The notes under the pieces were generated by a model. It worked only from the letters and a program-made list of their open reading frames with translations, was not told the origin of the DNA and did no database searches. A stretch of 64,000 bases of DNA, taken from contig NZ_QKXH01000006.1 of NCBI RefSeq assembly GCF_003254745.1, positions 62,001 through 126,000 of the forward strand, read 5' to 3'. The stretch comes from Flavobacterium aquariorum (GTDB lineage Bacteria > Bacteroidota > Bacteroidia > Flavobacteriales > Flavobacteriaceae). Position numbers and translations under genes: made by a program. Of this stretch, positions 1 through 9,142 are shown in pieces. The stretch's first letter is position 1. Each line of letters begins with the position of its first letter.

Positions 1-1
1 C

Positions 2-2371
2 AAACTGTTTTCATTTCTGAATGTTTCGGGATTGGCGATAGGAATTGCAGGATTGATTTTCGCGTTGCTGTATTGGAATGACGAACAAAGCTATAACGAT
101 TGGAATCCTGAAAAAGAAAAAGTTTATCAAGTTTTAGTTCAATTGACTGATATGCCGGTTTTTTCAGATTGTTCTTTATTTCTAAAACCTGTTTTAGATA
201 AAGACTCCAATGTCGAAACAGTATTGTATGCTGACAGTTGGTATCAAAAAGATAAAATTATTTACAATGGAAAGAAAGAATTAGTCGATAAAATCATCAA
301 TGTACAGCATAATTTCTTTTCTTTTTTTCCTTTCAAAATCATAAATGGAGATGCTATTTCGGCCATAAAAGATGATTCCAGCATTGCCATTTCTGATGTA
401 ATTGCCAAAAGAGTTTTTGGTAATGAAAACCCAATCGGAAAACAAATAAAATGTCTTGACCAAATGTTTATTGTGCGTGCGGTATATCACATACCAGGGA
501 ATTCATCAATCGCTCCAAATGCCATAATGAATAAAATGGAGAAATTGGTGACTTCAGGTATGACAGCTCCATTTGTTTTCAAATTATTACTAAAAATAAA
601 AGATCCATCAAAAATTGAACATACGCGAAAGAGCCTTGAAAATATATATAATGGTGATTTCATTAAAAGAATCGCGAAGCAAGAAGGATTTACCCCCGAG
701 GAAATGGCTAAAAAAATAGGCCATTTTACCGTTGTCATGGAACCACTCTCAAAAGCAAGATTGCATTCCATAACAGATGGTTATCCAGAAGGTCGGGGCA
801 ATTATCAATTTTTATTGATTATGGCTGGATTATCTGTTTTAATTCTCATTTTATCCATTGTTAATTATATAAATTTGGCTACAGCCAATGCCATAAAACG
901 TGCTAAAGAAGTGGGAGTACGTAAAATCGTTGGCGCATCAAGAGGTAATATTATTACACAATTCATTTTTGAGACTATTCTCATAAGCTCACTTTCAATT
1001 TTATTGGCTTTAGTGATCGTAGAATTGACATTACCATATTATAATGACTTTTTAGGCAAAAATTTAATGATTATTGGTAGTCAATTTTATTTGCAATTAA
1101 TTCTGATTTTCGTAATTACAGTTTTGGTTGCCGGAGTTTTTCCATCGATTTATGTTTCAAATTTCGAAGTTCTTAAAGTGTTAAAAGGCGATTTTGGAAG
1201 AAGTAAAAGCGGTGTTTGGCTGCGTAACGGAATGTTGATTTTTCAATTTGCAATAGCTACTTTTTTTATTGTCGGATCCCATATTGTTTATCAGCAAGTC
1301 AGCTATTTAACCAATAAAGATCTGGGATATAAAGGAGATCAGGTAATAGATGTATCGTTACACTTTCCATCATCCGACTATAAGGCAGAAAATATTGGCA
1401 AGAATATTTACAATAAATATTCAACCATAAGGCAAGAACTAGCCAAAATAAACGGGGTGGAACAAATTTCAACAGGTCTTGTTTGTTTTGATGGTTCAGA
1501 TAATTCATTAGGAGGAGTATTGTATAAAGACGAGCTTTTTAAAGAACGAACAATGGCGGTAGATTATGGGATGCTCGAAATGATAAAAATAAAAGTCATA
1601 AATGGAAGAGGACTTGAACAAAAATATTCTTCTGACACTATTTCTTCGGTACTCATTAATGAAACAGCTCAAAAATTAATGAATATGGAAGAGCCAATTG
1701 GACAAGAAATCATTATTAAACAACGAAAGTTAAAAATAATAGGGGTAATTAAAGATTTTAATTTATTGAGTCCAGAAGCCGAAGTACCGCCAATGTGTTT
1801 CTATCATTTAAAAACTGTTGATATAGCTCAAAATATAGACAGAGTTTATATAAAGCTAAAATCTGGTGATGTAAAAAATACTATTACGGATATTGAAAAA
1901 TTATGGGCAACGATAGACACCGAATATCCATTTAAATATGATTTTGTAGATAAACAGTATGCCAGAACTTATGAAAGTTACGTAAAACAGAAGAACCTTT
2001 TTTCATTGCTGAATGTAGTTGTAATTGGTATTGCGCTTTTTGGATTGTTTGCGTTGGCTTCCTATTCGATACAAAGGCGCATGAAAGAAATTGCCATTAG
2101 AAAAACGCTTGGCGCGGAAACGAATCTTTTGTTGAAAGAATTATCCAAACAGTACATTTTGTATTGCATAATTGGCTTCTTAGTTGCTTTATTACCAGTG
2201 TATTATTTATTGGATAAATGGCTCGAAAATTTCGCCTTTAGAATAGATATTACCTTATTCCCATTCGTTTTTGGGTTCCTAATACTGTTAGTTTTAACAC
2301 TGATAATTGTGCTGTCAAGAGCGTATCAGGCAACCAAAACTGACGTTTTGAAATATTTAAAATATGAATAA
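2..2371 (+). CDS. FtsX/MacB-type ABC transporter permease (5' end outside window)
   Basis: This is a membrane permease of the MacB/FtsX family, which couples a cytoplasmic ATPase to export or mechanotransmission across the envelope. The reading frame is open to the left window edge (codons for KLFSFLNVSG precede the first possible TTG start), so the N-terminus is missing. Visible are the first membrane segment (LAIGIAGLIFALLYW), a large periplasmic MacB_PCD-like domain, then a cluster of helices around residues 260-380 with the FtsX signature KRAKEVGVRKIVGASR. A second periplasmic domain follows, and a C-terminal FtsX domain with RRMKEIAIRKTLGAE and the last three helices. This duplicated layout of about 800 residues is common in Bacteroidota. 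Its stop overlaps the start of the TolC-like gene by 8 bp, which implies translational coupling. The ATPase partner is not in the window. Confidence 0.93.
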   Translation, partial: KLFSFLNVSGLAIGIAGLIFALLYWNDEQSYNDWNPEKEKVYQVLVQLTDMPVFSDCSLFLKPVLDKDSNVETVLYADSWYQKDKIIYNGKKELVDKIINVQHNFFSFFPFKIINGDAISAIKDDSSIAISDVIAKRVFGNENPIGKQIKCLDQMFIVRAVYHIPGNSSIAPNAIMNKMEKLVTSGMTAPFVFKLLLKIKDPSKIEHTRKSLENIYNGDFIKRIAKQEGFTPEEMAKKIGHFTVVMEPLSKARLHSITDGYPEGRGNYQFLLIMAGLSVLILILSIVNYINLATANAIKRAKEVGVRKIVGASRGNIITQFIFETILISSLSILLALVIVELTLPYYNDFLGKNLMIIGSQFYLQLILIFVITVLVAGVFPSIYVSNFEVLKVLKGDFGRSKSGVWLRNGMLIFQFAIATFFIVGSHIVYQQVSYLTNKDLGYKGDQVIDVSLHFPSSDYKAENIGKNIYNKYSTIRQELAKINGVEQISTGLVCFDGSDNSLGGVLYKDELFKERTMAVDYGMLEMIKIKVINGRGLEQKYSSDTISSVLINETAQKLMNMEEPIGQEIIIKQRKLKIIGVIKDFNLLSPEAEVPPMCFYHLKTVDIAQNIDRVYIKLKSGDVKNTITDIEKLWATIDTEYPFKYDFVDKQYARTYESYVKQKNLFSLLNVVVIGIALFGLFALASYSIQRRMKEIAIRKTLGAETNLLLKELSKQYILYCIIGFLVALLPVYYLLDKWLENFAFRIDITLFPFVFGFLILLVLTLIIVLSRAYQATKTDVLKYLKYE

Positions 2372-3668
2372 TAAAAACTTTTTGACGACAGTCTTCATAC
2401 TATTTTGCGCTTTTGCAAGCGGTCAGGGAAACTCCTGGTCGCTCACAAAGTGCATAGATATGGCCTTGCAGAATAATATCGAAATAAAAATCAGACAGCT
2501 TGAAATAAAAAGAACTCAAAAATCACAAAATTCAGTTTTAAACCGAATGTTACCCGTTGTCAATTTCTACGGAGAACAAGGGTACAATTTTGGATCTAGT
2601 ATTGACCCTTCGACTAACGGAAGGGTAAGCTCTAATTTTCAAAATGATAATTTCTATCTCAATGCCAAAACAAATCTGATTGATTTTAATGCTTTTGCAA
2701 ATGCCAAAAAAGACAAAATCAATATTGAACTCGCCAAAGCAGAGAAGGAAGTTATAGAAAATGAATATAAACTGCAGCTTTTGGAAAGTTATTATCAGGC
2801 ACTTTATACACAGGAATTATTAAAAATCCAAAAAGAACAACTCAAGCAGGCTTCGTTCAACTTAGAAAGAGTAACTAAAGAGGTCAACATTGGGAGTAAG
2901 CCCCAAAGTGATTTGTATGATATGCAGTTGAGCTTTTCGGAAGAAGAAAACCGTAATTTAGAAACCGAACAGTTATACGGAATAAAAAAAACACAATTGT
3001 TTCAACTGATGAATGTTATGGATGTTGTAACTGATGAAGTGATTTTGGAACCTTATCTAAAAGAAAGACCAACTTATATGGTTGAAAGTACATCCTACAA
3101 TCCTAAAATAAAGTTTGCTGAACTAAATTATCAAAGCAGTCTAAAATTAATAGGTTTGGAAAGGGCCAATAATCTGCCCGTATTGTCAGCCTATTATGGA
3201 TTTTCTACTTTCTATTATAAAACGTTAAGCCATACAAATGCTAGTTCTGATAGCTTCCAAAATCAATTAGCTGACAATAAAAGCCAGCAAGTAGGCATCC
3301 AGTTGAATGTTCCTATTTTTAACGGCTTTAGAAACAACAAAAAAATTGATGCATCGAAAATTGAAAGCGAAAAGACAAAATTAGTCATAGAACAGGAAAA
3401 GCAACAGCTGGACAAACAAGTGGCATTAGAAGAACAAAACAAAAAGAATTATTTGCAAATTCAGAATAAGTGGATGGAAAAGCTGCGATATGCCAAAGCC
3501 TCGCTAACCACTACTGAAGCCAAATTTGCCAGCGGAAAAATAGAAGCTATCGTATATTCTTCAGTGAAAAATCAATTTCTTTCTGCAGAATATGAAGTTT
3601 TAAAAAATAGCCTTCAGCTACAATATATCGACTTGAAAATAAATTTATTGATAAAGAATCATTTATAA
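2364..3668 (+). CDS. TolC-family outer-membrane efflux protein
   Basis: Outer-membrane channel of the TolC/OprM type, 434 aa, the usual length. An N-terminal signal peptide (residues about 1-20, ending ASGQ) precedes the OEP repeats. Long helical segments rich in Lys, Glu and Gln (about residues 125-215 and 330-420) form the periplasmic coiled coil, and stretches such as NSVLNRMLPVVNFYGEQG are typical of TolC strand regions. The start overlaps the end of the upstream permease (ATGAATAATAA), so the two genes form one operon and probably one export complex. A terminator hairpin lies about 110 bp downstream. The transported substrate cannot be read from the sequence. Confidence 0.93.
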   Translation: MNNKNFLTTVFILFCAFASGQGNSWSLTKCIDMALQNNIEIKIRQLEIKRTQKSQNSVLNRMLPVVNFYGEQGYNFGSSIDPSTNGRVSSNFQNDNFYLNAKTNLIDFNAFANAKKDKINIELAKAEKEVIENEYKLQLLESYYQALYTQELLKIQKEQLKQASFNLERVTKEVNIGSKPQSDLYDMQLSFSEEENRNLETEQLYGIKKTQLFQLMNVMDVVTDEVILEPYLKERPTYMVESTSYNPKIKFAELNYQSSLKLIGLERANNLPVLSAYYGFSTFYYKTLSHTNASSDSFQNQLADNKSQQVGIQLNVPIFNGFRNNKKIDASKIESEKTKLVIEQEKQQLDKQVALEEQNKKNYLQIQNKWMEKLRYAKASLTTTEAKFASGKIEAIVYSSVKNQFLSAEYEVLKNSLQLQYIDLKINLLIKNHL

Positions 3669-3776
3669 AACGTAATACTCAAATTAAAAAGCATTTAAAG
3701 TTATTAATGTCAACTACTTTAAATTCTGAAAGAAATAGTTTGTAAATCGTACTGCATGACCCACTAAAATTTAAAA

Positions 3777-3809
3777 ACCTCCAAAGTCATTTGATTTTGG
3801 AGTTTTTTT
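3777..3809 (+). terminator. Rho-independent terminator after the efflux operon
   Basis: Stem CTCCAAA (3779-3785) pairs with TTTGGAG (3796-3802) around a 10-nt loop and is followed directly by seven T residues. It closes the permease/TolC operon. Confidence 0.8.
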
Positions 3810-4173
3810 GGTCAAAAATTATTTCGGCTTTTCTTTAATATTGATAAATTCCATATTAACTGAAAACTTTTCTTTCTTTGGAAAAGTAATAAAATGGTGG
3901 AAAGAGGCTCTCTTGAAAAATTTTATTTCACAAAATTTACAGCACTTTTATAGGCGTTATTTTTTTGGTGCGCATATAAAGTTAATGATTCTCATTGATA
4001 AAACTCTTTAGGATACAAAGGAAACCATTTCAATACGGAGCGGATTTCAGTTTTAGAGTTCAGCTATATTTTCTTTAAAAAGCTTAGTTTTTAGGCATAA
4101 ACAAAGGATAGTCACCACATTTAAAACTATTTGATTTTAAGGCATTTACAATTAACATAAGTTTAACTAAAAG
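3810..4173. other. Intergenic region without recognisable gene
   Basis: AT-rich spacer between the efflux terminator and the operator of the next operon. A 67-codon open frame on the plus strand (3808-4011) has no recognisable domain, begins inside the terminator and is not counted as a gene. No repeat or RNA structure was recognised. Confidence 0.5.
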
Positions 4174-4208
4174 AATAACGGAACGTTCGTTCCGTTATTA
4201 TATCTTTG
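4174..4208 (+). promoter_or_regulatory. Operator palindrome and -7 element of the hydrolase/SDR operon
   Basis: Perfect 11-bp arms AATAACGGAAC (4174-4184) and GTTCCGTTATT (4189-4199) flank GTTC. A Bacteroidota -7 element TATCTTTG follows immediately at 4201-4208. The centre contains the 8-mer GAACGTTC, which recurs before the TetR gene at 6035. The position over the -33/-7 region suggests repression by that TetR protein (inference). Confidence 0.72.
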
Positions 4209-4235
4209 CTCCATCAAATATTTAAAAATACAATC

Positions 4236-5174
4236 ATGAAAAAATTAATTAAAAAAGTAGCATTGTTTTCATTAGCTATTTTATTCGGTGTTTCAGCAGA
4301 AGCACAAAGCCAAAATGTTAAGGCTGCAAATCCGCCAGCAAACTTTAAGCATGCAACTGCAAATGTAAATGGTGTAAACATTCATTACGTAATTGGTGGA
4401 AAAGGAGAGCCATTAGTATTGGTTCATGGATTTGGCCAAAACTGGTATATGTGGAACAGACTGTTGCCTGAACTTTCAAAACACTTTACAGTAATTGCTC
4501 CAGATTTAAGGGGAGTGGGAGAGTCTGATAAGCCAGCTGACGGTTATGACAAAAAAACAATGGCTTCTGATATTCACGAACTGGTAAAAAAATTAGGCTA
4601 CGAAAAAATCAATTTGGCTGGTCACGATATTGGACTGATGGTTGTATATGCTTATGCGGCGCAATATCCAAATGAAGTTAAAAAACTAGCCTTAATGGAT
4701 GCTTTGCTTCCGGGAATTGAACCAGTTTGGTCTCAGGTTTCAGCTTCAGCGTGGTGGTTTGGATTTTTTGGATGGTCAGCTTCTGGCGATATAGTAGCAG
4801 GTAAAGAAAAAGAGTTTTTGACTAATTTTTGGCCAGTAGTTGCTTTTGCAAAAGATTCTTTCACAAAAGAAGAAACGACTGAATTTATCCGTGCTTATTC
4901 TGTTAAAGGTTCGACAACAGGGAGTTTTCATTGGTTTGGGGCTTTCAAGCAAGATGGAAAAGATAATGTTGAATTGATGAAACAAAAACTAACTATGCCT
5001 GTATTGACTATGGGGGGGCAGTATTTTGCCGCAGCATTTTTAAAAGATCACACAAAACTTGTGGCGAACGATGTTAGCGAAACAAATATCCCCAATTCAG
5101 GTCACTGGTTGGTTCAAGAGAATACAGCTGCCGTTCAAAAAGGTTTGTTGGACTTCTTCTTGGATAAAAAATAA
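4236..5174 (+). CDS. Secreted alpha/beta hydrolase, epoxide hydrolase/dehalogenase type
   Basis: Alpha/beta-hydrolase of 312 aa. The start at 4236 is chosen because it begins a good signal peptide (MKKLIKKVALFSLAILFGVSAEAQ); an earlier in-frame codon would add ten residues overlapping the promoter. The oxyanion motif HGFG is at 64-67. The nucleophile elbow GHDIG puts Asp131 at the catalytic position, as in epoxide hydrolases and haloalkane dehalogenases rather than Ser esterases. The C-terminal SGHW motif supplies His290. The two Trp pairs in the cap (WSQVSASAWWFGFF) are typical of this branch. It is followed 39 bp later by an SDR gene. A very close paralogue lies at 14070, where the same catalytic domain carries a lipoprotein leader. 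The natural substrate is unknown. Confidence 0.9.
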   Translation: MKKLIKKVALFSLAILFGVSAEAQSQNVKAANPPANFKHATANVNGVNIHYVIGGKGEPLVLVHGFGQNWYMWNRLLPELSKHFTVIAPDLRGVGESDKPADGYDKKTMASDIHELVKKLGYEKINLAGHDIGLMVVYAYAAQYPNEVKKLALMDALLPGIEPVWSQVSASAWWFGFFGWSASGDIVAGKEKEFLTNFWPVVAFAKDSFTKEETTEFIRAYSVKGSTTGSFHWFGAFKQDGKDNVELMKQKLTMPVLTMGGQYFAAAFLKDHTKLVANDVSETNIPNSGHWLVQENTAAVQKGLLDFFLDKK

Positions 5175-5213
5175 TTTAATAAATAAATCAATAATAATTT
5201 AAAAGTAAAAAAA

Positions 5214-5966
5214 ATGTCAAAATTAGTAAACAAAGTAGCCCTAGTAACAGGAGGAAATAGTGGAATTGGGTATGCAGCTGCCGCAGAATTAGCAGCACAA
5301 GGTGCCAAAGTGATTGTCACCGGAAGAAACAAAGAAGCTTTGATAAAAGCTGAAACTGAATTGAACGTAACAGGAATTGTAGCAGATCAAGCAGATTTAA
5401 AATCAATTGATAATTTGGTTAGTGAAGTAAAATCTAAATTTGGGAAACTGGATATTATTTTCTTAAATGCAGGAACAGCTTCTTTTGCTCCGCTAGAATC
5501 CGCTTCAGAAGAGCATTATGACAGCATTATGAATGTAAATGTAAAAGGAGTGTATTTTACGGTTCAAAAATTACTTCCAATTTTGAATGACGGTGGTTCT
5601 ATAATTTTTAATACTTCGATCAACGCCAATATTGGTATGCCAAATTCAAGTGTATATGCAGCAAGTAAAGGAGCTGTTTTGTCTTTCAATAGAGTATTAG
5701 CTACCGAACTTGCAACAAGAAACATAAGAGTCAATGCCATTTCTCCTGGTCCGGTTGAAACACCGATTTATGGAAAATTAGGATTAAGTAAAGAAGAAGT
5801 TGAAGGCTTTGGTTCAGTTTTGGGAGAGAAAATTCTTTTAAAACGTTTTGGTCAGCCTTCTGAAATTGCCAAAACAGTAAGTTTTTTAGCTTCAGATGAC
5901 TCTTCATTTATAACTGGGACTGAAATAGTTGTTGATGGTGGACTTACTGTAAATTCAGTAGTTTAA
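5214..5966 (+). CDS. SDR-family NAD(P)-dependent oxidoreductase
   Basis: Classical short-chain dehydrogenase, 250 aa. The cofactor motif TGGNSGIG is near residue 12, NAG appears in [10 protein letters not shown], the catalytic Ser lies in NTSINAN, and the catalytic pair YAASK is present. The C-terminal GTEIVVDGG motif closes the fold. It sits 39 bp after the Asp-nucleophile hydrolase and before the TetR gene. A hydrolase producing a hydroxylated product and an SDR oxidising it would make a plausible two-step detoxification (inference). The substrate cannot be read from the sequence. Confidence 0.93.
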   Translation: MSKLVNKVALVTGGNSGIGYAAAAELAAQGAKVIVTGRNKEALIKAETELNVTGIVADQADLKSIDNLVSEVKSKFGKLDIIFLNAGTASFAPLESASEEHYDSIMNVNVKGVYFTVQKLLPILNDGGSIIFNTSINANIGMPNSSVYAASKGAVLSFNRVLATELATRNIRVNAISPGPVETPIYGKLGLSKEEVEGFGSVLGEKILLKRFGQPSEIAKTVSFLASDDSSFITGTEIVVDGGLTVNSVV

Positions 5967-5988
5967 TTTTTTGCTTTAATTTCAGAAT

Positions 5989-6012
5989 GAACGTTCCAAT
6001 TTAATATCTTTG
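5989..6012 (+). promoter_or_regulatory. GAACGTTC operator core and -7 element before tetR
   Basis: The perfect 8-bp palindrome GAACGTTC (5989-5996) is followed by TATCTTTG (6005-6012), the same -7 octamer as in the promoter at 4201. The shared core before both transcription units suggests autoregulation by the TetR protein. Confidence 0.65.
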
Positions 6013-6034
6013 TACATCTATAAAAATTAAGTTT

Positions 6035-6616
6035 ATGGCAAGATTAAAAGAATTCAATGAAGAAGATGCTTTGGATAAAGCAATAGAAATTTTTTGGAGC
6101 AAAGGGTACAACGGGACATCGGCACAAGATTTAGTGACACATTTAGGTCTAAGCAGATCCAGTCTTTACGATACTTTTGGAGATAAACATTCCTTATTCA
6201 TTAAGGCTTTGCAACGATATCAAAAGAAATCTTATGACGATATAGCCGGTCTTTTACAAAAATCCACAAATATCAAAGAAACGATTAAAGAAATGTTTGC
6301 GCAGGCAATCCTTGAAAGTTTTGAAGATAAAATCACAAAAGGATGTTTTATGGTCAATAGCACTGTTGAATTGGCGATTCACGATGCTGAAATTGAAAAA
6401 GTTGTCAATGATAATCGGCTAAAAATGGAAGAAGTTTTTTTTCTGGCTGTCAAAAGGGGACAAGAATTAAATCAAATTTCATCGGCTACAGATCCAAGAT
6501 TATTAGCCCGTTTTATATTCAATAATTATTCGGGAATAAGAGTTTTGGCTCGTTCAACTGGAACACCAAAACAGGTTTTCGATGATGTGTTGAAAGTTTT
6601 GTTATCAGTGTTATAG
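6035..6616 (+). CDS. TetR/AcrR-family transcriptional regulator
   Basis: One-component repressor of 193 aa. The N-terminal TetR DNA-binding domain (about residues 8-55) has the helix-turn-helix GTSAQDLVTHLGLSRSSLYDTFGDK. The C-terminal ligand domain contains KGCFMVNSTVELA, seen in a large Bacteroidota and proteobacterial TetR subgroup. It lies 68 bp after the SDR gene, has its own -7 element and a GAACGTTC core upstream, and is followed by a strong terminator. It most likely controls the hydrolase/SDR pair and itself. The inducer is unknown. Confidence 0.92.
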   Translation: MARLKEFNEEDALDKAIEIFWSKGYNGTSAQDLVTHLGLSRSSLYDTFGDKHSLFIKALQRYQKKSYDDIAGLLQKSTNIKETIKEMFAQAILESFEDKITKGCFMVNSTVELAIHDAEIEKVVNDNRLKMEEVFFLAVKRGQELNQISSATDPRLLARFIFNNYSGIRVLARSTGTPKQVFDDVLKVLLSVL

Positions 6617-6633
6617 TATTCCAATATAATTGT

Positions 6634-6663
6634 AAACCACCCATTTTTGTGGGTGGTTTTTTT
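6634..6663 (+). terminator. Rho-independent terminator after tetR
   Basis: Stem AAACCACCCA (6634-6643) pairs with TGGGTGGTTT (6650-6659) and runs into a seven-T tract at 6657-6663. Confidence 0.88.
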
Positions 6664-6883
6664 ATGGATTAAATTGAAGAAAATCATTGGTCTAATAAAA
6701 TCGTTTAAGACTCGATAGCGTGTTTTTGATAATGGAAATTTGGGAGAATGAGGTGTATCCACACTTTGCACTTGAGGAGAACTCAAATGTTAATTAATAT
6801 TAATATTATCATAAATGTATTATGTTCTGGGAGTGTATTGAGAATAAAGGGGAAACAATAGCGTTCTTAAACAAAACGATATT

Positions 6884-7912
6884 ATGGGTTTATTTGATTT
6901 TATGATAGTGGAAATCGCTATGGATTTGGGGACGGCTAATACTTTAATAATTCATGATGGAAAGATTGTTGTGGATAGCCCTTCTATTGTGGCGAGGGAT
7001 ATTAGAAACGGTAAGATAATAGCAGTAGGTAAAGAGGCCAGTTTGATGCAAGGTAAGACACACGAGAATATTAGAACAATCCGGCCTCTTAAAGACGGGG
7101 TTATTGCAGATTTTGATGCCTCTGAGAAAATGATTAGCTGGTTTATTAAAAATATACCTGATTTAAAGAAAAGCTTTTTTACTCCTGCACTACGAATGGT
7201 GGTATGTATTCCGAGTGGCATTACCACAGTGGAAAAAAGAGCGGTAAAAGAGTCCTGTGAACGAGTAAACGGAAAAGAAGTGTTTTTAATTCATGAGCCC
7301 ATGGCTGCTGCTATAGGAATTGGTTTAGATGTGATGCAGCCTAAGGGGAATCTCATCGTGGATATTGGTGGAGGGACTACAGAAATAGCTGTTATTGCCC
7401 TAGGAGGAATAATTTGTGACAAATCTATAAAAATTGCTGGTGACGTTTTTACCAATGATATATTGTATTTTATGAGAACACATCATAATCTATATATTGG
7501 AGAAGCTTCCGCAGAAACGATAAAAATTGAAGTAGGCGCTGCAATGGAAGAACTTGAAGATGCTCCTGCTGATTTAACTGTTCGTGGAAGAGATATGCTT
7601 ACCGGGAAGCCCAAAGAAGTTTTGGTTACCTTTAGGGAAATAGCAAGAGCTTTGGATAAATCAATACAAAGGATTGAAGATGCCATTATGGTAACGCTTT
7701 CACAGACACCACCCGAACTGGCTGCAGACATTTATCATACGGGTCTTTATCTCGCAGGAGGAGGAGCAATGCTTCGAGGTCTTGACAAAAGGATTTCACT
7801 GAAGACAGATTTACCGGTATATATTGCAGAAGATCCTTTAAGGGCCGTGGTTAGAGGTACAGGAATTGTTTTAAAAGACATGGATAAGTATAAAACTGTA
7901 TTGATAAAATAA
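6884..7912 (+). CDS. mreB: MreB-like actin-family protein, solitary paralogue
   Basis: Bacterial actin homologue of 342 aa, full length for MreB. The phosphate-1 motif DLGTANTLI is near residue 15, the phosphate-2 motif DIGGGTTEIAV near 160, and the adenosine motif AGGGAMLRGLD near 290. HEPMAAAIGIG and the C-terminal EDPLRAVVRGTG are MreB hallmarks. Cell-shape MreB normally precedes mreC, mreD, mrdA and rodA; none of these is nearby, so this is probably a second copy. It is flanked by a terminator upstream and a decayed lipoprotein reading frame downstream on the other strand. Whether it polymerises with the main MreB is not known. Confidence 0.9.
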   Translation: MGLFDFMIVEIAMDLGTANTLIIHDGKIVVDSPSIVARDIRNGKIIAVGKEASLMQGKTHENIRTIRPLKDGVIADFDASEKMISWFIKNIPDLKKSFFTPALRMVVCIPSGITTVEKRAVKESCERVNGKEVFLIHEPMAAAIGIGLDVMQPKGNLIVDIGGGTTEIAVIALGGIICDKSIKIAGDVFTNDILYFMRTHHNLYIGEASAETIKIEVGAAMEELEDAPADLTVRGRDMLTGKPKEVLVTFREIARALDKSIQRIEDAIMVTLSQTPPELAADIYHTGLYLAGGGAMLRGLDKRISLKTDLPVYIAEDPLRAVVRGTGIVLKDMDKYKTVLIK

Positions 7913-8070
7913 GTTCGTTTTTACTTCCGCAGAATTGAGTTTTTTGGAATTAATCACTTTATTTGTAATAGGATTTATTGCAAATGAGTTATCTATGGGG
8001 TCATCTTTTTTCGAACAAGATGCTAGAATAAGGACAGACCAATCGTCAATAGAATAATTACTTTTTTCAT
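7871..8070 (-). pseudogene. Frameshifted small lipoprotein remnant
   Basis: On the minus strand an ATG at 8070 begins MKKVIILLTIGLSL and then hits a stop after 15 codons. Shifting frame by one base within the hydrophobic stretch continues as LILASCSKKDDPIDNS, a textbook lipoprotein signal with lipobox L-A-S-C. That frame runs to a stop at 7871, overlapping the mreB 3' end by about 40 bp. The combination suggests a small lipoprotein gene broken by a one-base change. No known family was recognised in the 50 or so mature residues. Confidence 0.45.
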
Positions 8071-8252
8071 GGTTATCATTATTATTAAGTTTTATTAAGA
8101 ACAGCTAGATATATGGATATAATTGTTGTTCAGATGCGAAAAACATACTTCCTGTTTTTGCAAACTTAAATTATATGTAAAAATTGCTACTTTACTTCTT
8201 TTTTATGTTGGGTTGTAATAGTCATTAGGTAAAAAAATATCTAGACAGAGGT
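8071..8252. other. Spacer between lipoprotein remnant and S24 repressor gene
   Basis: AT-rich spacer upstream of the broken lipoprotein frame and downstream of the repressor stop. No gene, repeat or strong terminator was recognised. Confidence 0.4.
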
Positions 8253-9017
8253 TTATTTTTTTAGTTTTATTTCATGGATATCTCTTTTCAGTTCTAGAAA
8301 CATTTCTTTTACTGAATCGGATTCTGTGGGCAGGAGTTTAGCGTCGTCTCTTCCAATATGGCATACATATTCCCAAATCTCCAAAATATCAGAAAGTTTG
8401 ATTTCGTAAGGACTGTAGATAATATTGTCTGAAATTACGGTTACCGAATCATCGTTTTTATTTCCGAGCCGTTTATAGGTAATTCCCTCGCTGAAGGTAA
8501 TGAATATATAGGTTTTGTTCTGTTTTATTTCCCCCAGATTGTCCACATATTTTCCGACTACAAAGGATTTATTAGTGTGTGGCGGCATAGAATCGCCATT
8601 AATCGGGAAAGCCCTCATTTTACCCAAACCCAAAAACGGTAGCGCTATCTGCTGTAGGTTTTCTATATATTCTGTTTCAGCATAACCACTAAGATAGCCA
8701 GCTTGTGCTTTGTGCGGAATAATTTCAATGAGGTTGTTGCCGTCTTGATCGACGGTTATGGGCAAAACAATTCGGTTGTCATCTAATTGCATTAAATTAT
8801 CAATAGATATTTTTCGAAGATCAACCGTCAAAAGTAAATCGATGCTGATATGATAATACCGGGAAATAATCACCAGCGTTTCTGCAGGCGGCGTGTTTTT
8901 TCCGTATTCATATTTCTTGTAGCGATCAAGTGGCAGAGCCATTCCGTCTGCCACTTCTTGTTGGGACAAATTTCGTTTGCTTCTCAGCCATTTAAGATTG
9001 TCAGAAATATACAACAT
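8253..9017 (-). CDS. XRE-type repressor with S24 (LexA-like) autopeptidase domain
   Basis: 254 aa protein with an N-terminal XRE helix-turn-helix (residues about 5-62, NLSQQEVADGMALPLDRYKKYEYG) and a C-terminal S24 peptidase fold. The cleavage bond is probably Ala106-Gly107 in KAQAGY, the nucleophile Ser143 in NGDSM, and the general base Lys182 in ITYKRL. All three elements of LexA/CI-type self-cleavage are therefore present. The gene faces a nuclease and AlkB-like pair across 125 bp that carries an inverted repeat and two -7 elements. The arrangement fits a DNA-damage-inducible repressor controlling repair genes (inference). Confidence 0.9.
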   Translation of the reverse strand: MLYISDNLKWLRSKRNLSQQEVADGMALPLDRYKKYEYGKNTPPAETLVIISRYYHISIDLLLTVDLRKISIDNLMQLDDNRIVLPITVDQDGNNLIEIIPHKAQAGYLSGYAETEYIENLQQIALPFLGLGKMRAFPINGDSMPPHTNKSFVVGKYVDNLGEIKQNKTYIFITFSEGITYKRLGNKNDDSVTVISDNIIYSPYEIKLSDILEIWEYVCHIGRDDAKLLPTESDSVKEMFLELKRDIHEIKLKK

Positions 9018-9033
9018 ACGTTAAAGGGATTTT

Positions 9034-9081
9034 AAGTCACTACAAATATAGGTACTATAGTGATTTAACGTCCTAATTTTG
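9034..9081. promoter_or_regulatory. Divergent promoters with inverted-repeat operator
   Basis: AAGTCACTA (9034-9042) and TAGTGATTT (9058-9066) form an inverted repeat with one mismatch. Between the arms, on the minus strand, is TATATTTG (9043-9050), the -7 element of the S24 repressor gene. On the plus strand TAATTTTG (9074-9081) is the -7 element for the nuclease gene. One bound repressor could shut both promoters. Confidence 0.65.
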
Positions 9082-9142
9082 CTAAATAATTTTGGATCAA
9101 AGCAGTTACAAGAACAAGAATAATATTCACGTTATATACTTT

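Noticed and set aside
3808..4011. 67-codon plus-strand open frame after the efflux operon
   Set aside because: It begins inside the terminator stem region, has no recognisable domain and biased low-complexity content.
9092..9142. TTG start giving a 17-residue longer exonuclease
   Set aside because: It lies just after the -7 element and leaves too short a leader; the ATG at 9143 starts right before the exonuclease fold.
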